Source: Larimichthys crocea (Eukaryota > Chordata > Actinopteri > Sciaenidae). From it: a stretch of 64,000 nucleotides of DNA. The notes beneath the pieces are model-generated. The model searched no databases and was not told where the DNA came from. It saw only the letters and a program-made list of their open reading frames with translations. The translations under genes and the position numbers were made by a program. Where the stretch lies: NCBI RefSeq assembly GCF_000972845.2, contig NC_040028.1, forward strand, positions 12,036,038-12,100,037. Direction: 5' to 3'. Of the stretch, positions 55,822 to 64,000 are shown piece by piece. The first letter of the stretch is position 1. Each line of letters opens with the position of its first letter.

Positions 55822-56302
55822 CACTGTGCATATGTGCACCTTAAGCCAATAAAATGAATGAATTTAAATATACTTTCTCTGTGTTTATTCTACATTAATT
55901 TGATCATTTTACATAAATAAATATTCATTATAAGCTTCAGTCTCAGAAAAATGCATTTAATTTATTGATACATTTATTGATAGATTAATCGCGATTAATT
56001 ACAGAAATTTTTGCGATTAATTTGTTTGTTTTTTTTTATCGATTGACAGCCCTAGTAATTTTGCATGCTTTTTTTTTTTTTTACAGCGTACTGTACAGTA
56101 TGAACACGCATTGTGTTCTGTGTCCTAAATTGGCTAAGGGAGTACTGTACAAAATGCGTGTAAAAAGGTGTATAAAAGTGTGTGGTTAGGGGTTTTACGG
56201 CCTTAAAACATGTATAATAATTGTAAAACTTAATTCGCGGATTTCGTTTATTGCGGGTTATTTTTAGAACGTATCCTCCGCGATAAACGAGGGACCGCTG
56301 TA

Positions 56303-57579
56303 CAGTCAATGATGCTGCCCACTGCTGGTCATTTGAAAAAATGCAGGTTTACAACACACATGGATTCACCTCATAGACCCATAATCTCTGTCCACTAATT
56401 ATGTTGTCAATATGAGCCTCCCACAAGTGGCCAAAAAGCTAGTGCAGCTAGTAATAATAGTTTTTACTGTTGCACTGGACAGGATCATTAAGCCTTTGGA
56501 CAGCATGTCTGTGTCTAAGAGTCACAGGAGCTGTAGTCGTTAAAACAAAATGTAAAACATAATTGGAAAGAAGTCAGGACAGTGTTGTCTTTCCTGTGTT
56601 GGATACCAGCACACACTGGATCTTGTGGTGACTTTGAATTGGATTAATGAGAGCCATTGTCTCTACAGAGAAGCTTAAAAAGTCATTAGGCAGTCACGGC
56701 ACTGATAACTGTCCCCCTGCTGCATGTCACCTGACCAGTAATGGCCGTTCAACGCAGCATGGTGGGTCATTACAGGATTAATGTGTGTTTGGGCTGCCGG
56801 AGGACATCTCTAATCTGATCGCCTCATCTGCAATATGTTAATGTTGGAGAAAGTGAACGCTCATTCCACACCAGGGACAATGTTTGCTCTCTAAATGTCT
56901 AGAACTGTGATATCGCCATAACAGACACATTTAAATAAACACTTTAAAACCAAGTGTGATTATAATCAACCAACATCTGCATCGACTTCCTGTCTCTGCC
57001 TTTGCTCTGGTGTCTAGAGAGAAAAACCACACAGAAACAACGTCAACCAGAAGCTCACATGGATGATTATCACAGCAGATGTTATCATTCAGACAGTATT
57101 AACAGTGTCCTGCTGAAGGGCTCTGGTGGTCATTTCACATGAAAGGACAAGGAAAATTAAAAATGGACTTCAGAATGAAACTTTAGTGAAAAAAACATAA
57201 GTCAGAGTGGCATTGGATTGGCCATTTCTTAAAAATCTGGAGGTTGTGTATTTAATAGTAAGGGGCCCAGATGAATGCAAAGTTGCAGTGTTGCATTAGT
57301 CTTTCCCTCTCACCTGGCGTTCATAAAACAAAATTGAAATCGTGAGAAGCTGGTTGACATCTGTGGAACTTCTCAGTAGGCAAAGAACAAATTGGTCACT
57401 AACACCTCTTGCGTGCTCCACCCCAAAGAAATGGCCACTCTAGAACTTCCCCTGAAGTCTGAGCCCTGGTGGTCACCATCATACAAGGGTTTGAAGTCCC
57501 TGTACCTGAGACCACTGTGGCTTCTACTAATGGGACCATCCTGCATTCTTGCTCTGAACCTTCCTAAGTACTGGGTTTG
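56303..57579. other. No gene recognised
   Basis: Nothing identifiable; an open stretch at 57392-57646 lacks family resemblance. Confidence 0.4.
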
Positions 57580-58150
57580 TATTATAGGTTTGCCATTACA
57601 AGATGCTGTACAAGACCAAGGAAAGTGGGTACGTCATTGCCAATAATGAACTTTGGGTCTAATGCTACTGGCAAAGTGGTTGGATACATATGGTCACCCC
57701 CATGAATACATCCTATGCAAGTTTTGTCCACACTGCACTTTTTCACTGGACAGTACCACTGACTAAAAACCCCTGTGTCCAAAAGGGCTATTTCTCGCTG
57801 GCTACTCACTAGAACTGTGGTACGGGCTGCCTAACTACTGCTTGTGTAGTTGGCTGGGGAACTGAAAAAAAGAGATCACTTCGTGTGGTTTGCAAGTGGA
57901 CCAGAGTACTGATTATGGCCTGTTTTATTGCAGAGGTAACGTTGTCTTTCCTGTTTGAAGGATTACCCCCCGTGAACTTCTGTGGACAAAGTCATTGTCT
58001 CAGCTAAAGGTGGTGTGTCTGGTCCCTCTTCTGGCAGATGTGAAGACTTCAACTAGCTGAGCTGCTTTCTCCGCAGTTCAGACATCTCTTTCACTGTAGG
58101 CCATTTAATCCACTTGGAAATCAAATCTTTTAGGCTTTTCATGGAGCTCC
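57580..58150 (-). mobile_element. Ty3/Gypsy remnant: gag end and protease region
   Basis: Minus strand. About 58090-58020 has LVEVFTSARRGT, a gag C-terminal helix; about 57960-57890 a zinc-knuckle-like stretch (CNKTGH); and about 57740-57610 TCIGCIHGGDHMYPTTLPV and IIGNDVPTFLGLV, resembling the protease region of fish Gypsy elements. Frames change several times. Assignment is from motif order only. Confidence 0.5.
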
Positions 58151-58439
58151 CATGGAGTCTCTTCTTAAAAAATGTTCAAAGACCGAACTCTTCAGGTATT
58201 TGCTGTGATTTCATATTTTGCCAATAATCCTGTTTTCACCTTTTCATATTTTTAGTCTGCAAAGTCCTTGATCACATAGGCAGTATGCGCCTTACCTGTC
58301 AGCAAAGGAACCAGTTCAACAGCACATTCATCTTATAGCCATCGGCAGACTCTGCCGATGAGAATGAGAATGGAAAAAGACTTTAAAGGTTTGAGTAAAT
58401 CCCAGGCATCTCCTCAAATACTGAGGAATGTCTACCAAC
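58151..58439. other. No gene recognised
   Basis: May contain more decayed gag sequence on the minus strand (upstream direction), but I cannot support it. Confidence 0.3.
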
Positions 58440-58700
58440 AAGAGTGTCCCGACAGGTAAGATCACTGCCTGCTATGAAAACAGTACCAACAAGACCACAA
58501 GACCCTGGACCCTTCAGCTAAATGTACCATGACTAAAAGACACATCTGTACCAGATGCTGCAAAAATAAGGCTAGGAGAAACATTAAAGAGGAGGCACTG
58601 AGAAGCTTCTACCCTCAGGCTGTGAGGATCTTAATGAGAACACTGCCTAAAACTGAACATTACAGTACTTTTCTTATTTGCATATTTACTCCTCATGACT
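58440..58700 (+). mobile_element. Possible LINE 3' coding end
   Basis: The plus frame encodes EEALRSFYPQAVRILM (about 58588-58635), like the 'SFFPQAVR' motif at the C-terminus of Rex1-like LINE proteins, preceded by a basic stretch. Short and isolated. Confidence 0.35.
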
Positions 58701-60831
58701 ATCCCTATTCTTAGTTTTAATGGATACTTAGGTATGAATATTATGGTTGTGTGAACAAATTGTAGGAGCTTACGGATACATACATAACAACATAACTGTA
58801 GGTATACAAAAATTGCTTACTTAAAAACTCTTAATTTGTCTTGTGATTGTATTACATACAGAAGTTGAAATGTTGAACATGCAAGTGGAACACTTCGCTT
58901 CAAAACTTGGCATCCACTGTAAAAAAGTAGGACATCATATGGGATGTTCACATGTTCCTACATCTCAGGAGATGGATATGTTTCCTCCTGAAGGAAATAA
59001 AAACCTCCATCATCTCCCTTTATTGTCCTCATGTTCTGTGACATAAATCCGGATTGCACCAATAGACCTCTTCTGAACAATAAAAACAACAAATCTTGGC
59101 ATAACACCAGCAAAGAGACATCTGTAGAGCTGTAAAGAAGCTGATGGATGTGAAGAGTCGCTGCTGTTTGGAAACACAAACAGCACAAAAACAATGATAT
59201 ACCAGCCGTAGAAGAGAAAAAGAAGAAAAGTGACAGCTTTTTTTTAACGTAAACTTTTCCAGCTGTGTTACCTCTGATGAAAGCATCTACTAAACAGGCA
59301 GAATACAGATCAGCTTTTATCATGTGTTGCTGTGGGATAACAAAGAGTTTTTTTTGTTTTTTGTTTTTTGCAGAGCTCAGCACTCAGATGCTCCTCAGTG
59401 TCAACTTTAACTGTGTCAGAGCTTACTCTGTCCACAGGCCTTCACTGAATATTTAAAAGAACATTGAGGGGACTTTTTATTTTCATGTAGGAAAGGCTCC
59501 TGTTCCCTACTTCTACACTAAGCTCGCCTGCAGACTGTGTAGACAAAGATTACTAATATGTGTGCACAGAGTTGCTCAGGGGGCTTCCATAATCTCATTG
59601 GTTCAGTAAGATCCAAGAGGAAAGAACTAAAGAACCATCAATCATTGGAGTACATCTAAACTTGATATGTTTTTGTTATATATTGTTTTAAAATACAGAG
59701 AACTTTACTAATGAAAATTAAAAATGAACTGCAGTGAGGCAAGGGAAGTATTGACATATGATGTCCATGGGTGACACCATATGTGCACAATGCAGTGTAC
59801 ATGTGCTGTATTGTGTTCCAAAAAAAGGGCAAAATACAAAAGAGAAAAAACAAATACAATAGAAAACATAAACGGAATGTATTACAAAACCACATAAATA
59901 AGATATTTGGAAATCTTTAAGAAGTCACAAAACAGCACCATAAAAACTCATCAACTCTTTTTTTCTGGAGAACATTGACCTCTCTAGCTGGATTTAATCA
60001 CTTCAAAAAAGTAATTAAAAGCTGGCAAAAGGTGAAGGCTAGATGTGATGCTGCATGCATAAATAGGATGCTTCCCATTTTTTTAAGCACAACACATTGC
60101 AAAGGACACATCTGTCTTCACTAAAGGTTACACACCCATTTCTGGTTTTCAGCTGACATGTTGTATGAGTCGTCCAATCTTCAAGTCATCGAGTAGCTGA
60201 AGCAGCCAAATAACATCGTGCACAAGTACCAGTTCTTGTGTTCCCCACCTTTCTTTGCAACACTGGTTGTGCCTCTTCAAAATGCTACATGTCAACAAGA
60301 TGCATTTAAAATCATGAATAGTTAGGACAGTCTGATCAGGATGTGAAACAGTGGCCAACCAATATGTTTTTTTTAATGAGCTGTTTATTTAATGAGAGTT
60401 AAACAGTTGCTCAGAAACAGTGAGTCGGCTTCTTTTCTACTCATAAATTGCAGAGACGCATTCACTTGGACTAGACTTCATGGACTATTATTCTAGGACG
60501 TAAGAGTGACTGACGATATCTTTTTACCTCTATTGAATGAAATCCTGTATAGGCTGTGACCTTCAGTGGTCTAACTGAGAACCTGCATAGGTTTATCTGC
60601 TGACTTACCTCCTTGCAACAGTATGTTCCTTTATGCAATCATCCTCCTTTTGCTGCAACCTGTATCTCTTCCACTAATAAAGTGTTTTTACCCTGGGTTG
60701 TTCCGTCACACACATAGTTCACATGCGATGACCAAATCAGTATTTCTTGTCTTTTGGACATGCCTGATCTTCCTCTCCTGTGCAGGTTCATTACTACACT
60801 ACCTGCTTTTTCCCAGACGGCAATCTCTGTG
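58701..60831. other. No gene recognised
   Basis: About 2.1 kb without recognisable repeat or convincing exon. A good acceptor-like tract at 59347-59373 precedes a short open stretch but is not enough for an exon call. Confidence 0.4.
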
Positions 60832-60916
60832 AACTGAAGCCAATTCGGAAGTGCCAAAAACTGCAGTTCCTCAAATGTCCACTTGAGGCTGGCTACAAAT
60901 AACTGTTTTGGTCTTT

Positions 60917-61010
<94 letters not shown>

Positions 61011-61150
61011 TTTTATGCAACTCACCTGTTCAGATTGTATTAAGGCTTAAAGTTATGCAGAATTAACAGCATGGCTGCTTTAAATGACAGGTAGATGCTG
61101 TTACAGATGGCTTGTTTGAGCAACCAGGCATGATTCGGCGTGCCTTAACT
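60832..61150 (+). repeat. Four-copy dispersed repeat, copy 3, carrying a microsatellite
   Basis: Contains 'gaagccaattcggaagtgcc', 'aactgttttggtctttatag', then (TAGA)n, then 'atgcaactcacctgttcaga' and 'agttatgcagaattaacagc'. In the other copies the place of the microsatellite holds about 50 bp of ordinary sequence. Confidence 0.8.
60917..61010. repeat. (TAGA)n microsatellite
   Basis: About 23 uninterrupted tetranucleotide units within copy 3 of the dispersed repeat. A short TA run follows at about 61180-61199. Confidence 0.98.
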
Positions 61151-62098
61151 TTATTATTCACTATATACATATACACACACATATATATATATATATATAG
61201 GTTTAGGTCTCCCCAGGTAGTGTTTTGGACCTGCTAATTTTTATAAAGTAACATCTTAGTTCTCATTGTCATATCCCATTGCATAGTGGTGTGCGATACT
61301 GCAAAATTTGAAGTAAATGCAGTCCTGACTACATTCTCCAAAGTCCACAGTTTGTTGGCACAGTTTGTCGCCAACATTTGCAAGAAACCTGCAAAAAATG
61401 GAACCTGAAGCAGAAAATGACAACCATCTATTATTGATAAACAAATCTGACGGAGAGAGTAAAGAACTCTCAAAACAATGATGGCTTCATTTGTGGGAAA
61501 CAATCACGAGCAGTGAAATGAACACTTCCCTGAATTCTGGTTTGCCTTCAATTCTGTGATCAGTGAGTCCACTGGAGTGGCCCTGACAGAGCTAAACTTG
61601 TCCAGACCTCTGTGAGGACGCCTTGCTGCAATGTTGCTGACCTAAGTGGCAACCCAAGCATCCTGGTCTACCATTACAATCTTCTAACAGTGATAGAAGT
61701 ACTGTCCTATAATGTTGTAAAACCCAACAGTGACAGCTTCACACCATATTGAGGGGCTGAAAAGAAAAGATGCAGACTATACTAATTGCATCACCATACT
61801 TCATTAAAGAGATTACCTAAATGACCACAACACATGCATGTGTTTACTTGCTGATTCTACTATTTGTGGGCGTAAGGTGTTTTTTTGTGTTCTGCTGGTG
61901 TGATGTTGTGAATCAGATTCAGATTTCTAACAGAATGATCTAAGATACCAAAAGTGACAGTTTGACCTCTCCTTCAGTCCACTGTGATGAACGTCAGCCG
62001 GACCATTTAATGAGATATTTTCAGACCAGAGCAGGTCCTGTCAGCATCAGAAGAAGGTCTTCTCATTCTAATATTTATATTTTTGTCGTTTCCCTCAG
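61151..62098. other. No gene recognised
   Basis: Nothing identifiable; would be intronic if the exon candidate at 62099 is real. Confidence 0.4.
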
Positions 62099-62281
62099 CC
62101 GCAGCCACAGAAGCAATTATCTGAACGAGACCTTTGGCCTTTCCTGTCCCAGCTGGAAAAAAAGAAAGAAGCACTTGAAAAGCTCTTCCACCACACAGAT
62201 GACACTGAGGAGATAGCTCCCCTACAAAAACCATCATTAATATGTGCCGACCAGCCTCTCAGTCATATGAGTCGGTCTTGA
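62099..62281 (+). CDS. Candidate terminal coding exon, unidentified
   Basis: Preceded by a good acceptor ('tttttgtcgtttccctcag' ending at 62098). The frame from 62099 is open for 60 codons to TGA at 62279-62281. It starts PQPQKQLSERDLWPFLSQLE and continues with a charged, helix-prone run (KKKEALEKLF) reminiscent of a coiled-coil end. No GT donor interrupts it convincingly, so it would be a last exon. No AATAAA is visible nearby, no upstream exon was found, and the +1 frame is also open for much of its length. It may be real or a chance stretch. Confidence 0.3.
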   Translation, partial: PQPQKQLSERDLWPFLSQLEKKKEALEKLFHHTDDTEEIAPLQKPSLICADQPLSHMSRS

Positions 62282-62881
62282 GTGCCACTTCTTGACTTTA
62301 CCCATTACGAAAGACATCCAACACAGCAACACTTGATCTCTGTTTTTTGGTGGCGGTGTGTGCCGACTATGAATAATGCATTGCTGTCAGCGGCGCATCT
62401 GATTGGTGCGTTTCCAATGAGATCTCTCTATTTTGGGTCATGGTGGTGAAGCAGCTTAAATGTCAGCTCTCTGTAATCTATCACAGGTGGGAAGCTTTTT
62501 GTCCTGACCTCTGCTGAACGCTATGTTGTCACATTTTTCTGGAAGTGTTGTCTCAGATACGTAGCTTGCTTTATATGCTAATCCGGACAGGCTGTCACAT
62601 TTGGAGCACCGTCCGGTGAATATAAACAGCAGCTCTGCTTCAGCAACACGTTTTGTTTTAAGAATTAGCAATCAGCGTCAGACTGGAAGATATATCTGTG
62701 ACTGGTGTCCAAGCACGCAGTTCCACATACACAGCATACAGCTTTTGAATGACAAGTATTGTGTCTGGACAGACATTATTGAGAAATAAGAATACACACA
62801 ATGTTATCATTTTGTCATTTAATTAAATCGCTGCATACTTCCCATTATACTCATTAAGACCTTTCACTTGCTCTGTAAGAC
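62282..62881. other. No gene recognised
   Basis: Nothing identifiable; would be 3' UTR or intergenic DNA if the preceding exon is real. Confidence 0.4.
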
Positions 62882-63395
62882 CATAGACTGCATAAATATA
62901 GACAGCATATCCGTGACGTCACCCACAGGTGTCTGGAGAGCTGTTGTGAAGCTCAGTGTGGTGGCTCTGGCTGTCGCCATCTTGGCAGTCCTGGCTCCAC
63001 CACCTCCTGGTTCATTTAGAGATGGGCAAAGAGGTGAAGGGTGAGTGGGTGGAGCTGAGTTAAGCCGAATGAAGCCTGGGTGCTCAAACAAGTCACCTGT
63101 AACGGCACCCACCTGTCAATCAAAGTGTCCATGTTGTTAATCCTGCATAACTTTAAGCCTTAATATAATGTGAACAGGTGAGTTGTATATAAATTCACCC
63201 TCAGTACAGTTGTCATGAACGAGGAAATTAGCTATAGAGACCAAAACTGTTTTTTGTACCAGGCTGTAAACATGTTTATTTCTGCTGTGAAGTTGGACAT
63301 TTGAACATGGGGACTTATGGAGACTTACAGTGTGGAACTGCAGTATTTGGCACTTCTGTGTTGGCTTCACTTCAGAGTCATGGAGGTTGCCACAC
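62882..63395 (-). repeat. Four-copy dispersed repeat, copy 4 (longest, inverted)
   Basis: Starts at the left with 'catagactgcataaatatag' and 'ccgtgacgtcacccacag', a tip known from many teleost repeats, and runs to 'cttcacttcagagtcatgga'. It covers the regions found singly in copies 1-3 and is the best template for the family. No coding. Confidence 0.78.
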
Positions 63396-64000
63396 CATAA
63401 ATTTCAACATTCAGTTGGATGCAAAGGTTTGACTACCAGAGCAGGATGGATGACTAATGAGACCAGCTCAGTGGCTTTATAACTTATATTGAAAATAAAG
63501 TGCGGTACAACTTGTCACCTTTAACTACTGTATGCCACACCCACAATAAAAGAACCAAACAACCCCACAGGTTTTTCTCAGTCTCTATCATGTCAACCCA
63601 CAACATTACATTATTACAGTCCAGTGATGAAATCTTCTATTGTCCTTGTGGAATATGCAGAGCTACAGTGCAAGTCTGTCCTACAGCTCAGGCACAATCA
63701 GTAGAGTTCACAGTCTTTCCAGAGTTGATCCTGGTATGGTGGATCTTTAGACTGGATCTTTGGACTGTCAGGTTGATATTCAACAATTTATATCCAGCTT
63801 CCTTGTCTCTTCCTGATGCATTACATTAGTACATGTTCAGGGATTATTTTAAGAATGTACAAAAACATGCAAAAAACAAACCAGAAACATGATAAGGTTT
63901 GGGAACAAGAAACAGAACGTTGTTCATTTGACTCTCATATGTTTCTGACAAAATCCCTCTAATGGAGGGCATCCATTCTTCCTGACTTGGAGGAACAAAG
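63396..64000. other. No gene recognised
   Basis: Nothing identifiable up to the window edge; a 109-codon open stretch (63500-63829) lacks family resemblance. Confidence 0.4.

Larger units (their letters stand above)
55114..56054 (+). mobile_element. BED-finger hAT element, copy 2, nested in the Tigger-like element
   Basis: Same element as 47108-48116, with the same internal deletion and ends (TAGTCCTGTCAAAATTAA ... ATCGATTGACAGCCCTA). The flanks GATTTTTT (55106-55113) and GTAATTTT (56055-56062) agree at 6 of 8 positions, consistent with a decayed target duplication. Confidence 0.88.
55053..56300. mobile_element. Tigger/pogo-like element carrying a nested hAT
   Basis: The left end is 'cagtcgtccctcgctataac' (55053-55072) and the right end 'gataaacgagggaccgctg' (56282-56300), an inverted pair, with TA on both sides (55051-55052, 56301-56302) as for pogo/Tc1-type insertion. 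Without the nested hAT (55114-56054) it would be about 300 bp and non-coding. Confidence 0.8.

Noticed and set aside
59347..59456. Exon-like segment after a strong pyrimidine tract and AG at 59372-59373
   Set aside because: Only about 27 codons to a stop, low complexity upstream, and no partner exon.
63500..63829. A 109-codon plus-strand frame at the right edge
   Set aside because: No domain, no splice or promoter context, and unremarkable composition.

Overview
This window is vertebrate nuclear DNA, almost certainly from a ray-finned fish. The evidence is long non-coding stretches, GT/AG introns, no dense reading frames, and a dense mixture of repeat families typical of teleosts: Tc1, hAT, piggyBac and Tigger/pogo DNA transposons, Rex1-, RTE- and L2-like LINEs, Ty3/Gypsy elements, tRNA-derived SINEs and short terminal-inverted-repeat elements. 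It holds no bacterial-style operon, CRISPR array, rRNA or free-standing tRNA gene. Most short reading frames are chance, and many of them do not even begin with ATG.

The best host-gene evidence is at the left edge. On the minus strand a CpG-rich promoter-like zone (about 4741-5080) leads to a signal-peptide exon (4740-4668, phase-1 donor) and, after a 3.0 kb intron, an 84-nt exon with phase 1 on both sides (1630-1547). I could not name this secreted or membrane protein; the rest of the gene would lie beyond the left edge. A second host locus at 7686-9878 (+) is an intron-containing but damaged copy of the fish 'SAM domain-containing protein 3-like' family. Its last two exons are open with good splice sites, while its upstream part has stops and frameshifts and abuts a LINE that has lost its 3' end. 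Two further isolated exon-like segments (62099-62281 +, 37293-37394 -) are only candidates.

The rest is mainly transposon debris, with several elements whose borders can be proved from the sequence: a 650-bp solo LTR with a 5-bp target duplication (16076-16725); a hAT element with a perfect 8-bp duplication, containing pieces of two other hATs (29000-30529); a BED-zinc-finger hAT with a perfect 8-bp duplication (47108-48116); and a second copy of that hAT (55114-56054) sitting inside a Tigger-like element bounded by TA (55053-56300). Decayed Gypsy segments lie at 17150-17690, 26230-28320, 50700-51310 and 57580-58150, each keeping a different part of the element.

Layout: 1-5.1 kb, 5' end of a minus-strand gene; 6.2-9.9 kb, LINE plus SAMD3-like pseudogene; 11-16.7 kb, Tc1, terminal-inverted-repeat element, SINE and solo LTR; 17-24 kb, Gypsy remnant and small repeats; 25-35 kb, dense hAT, Gypsy and LINE cluster; 36-46 kb, SINE, LINE and hAT fragments with one 30-base assembly gap; 47-58 kb, BED-hAT pair, RTE, Gypsy, piggyBac and Tigger; 58-64 kb, sparse DNA with two copies of a four-copy repeat and a (TAGA)n microsatellite. 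Family names come from remembered motifs, not database searches. I found no clearly new biological system; the unidentified minus-strand gene and the nested hAT architecture are the parts most worth following up.
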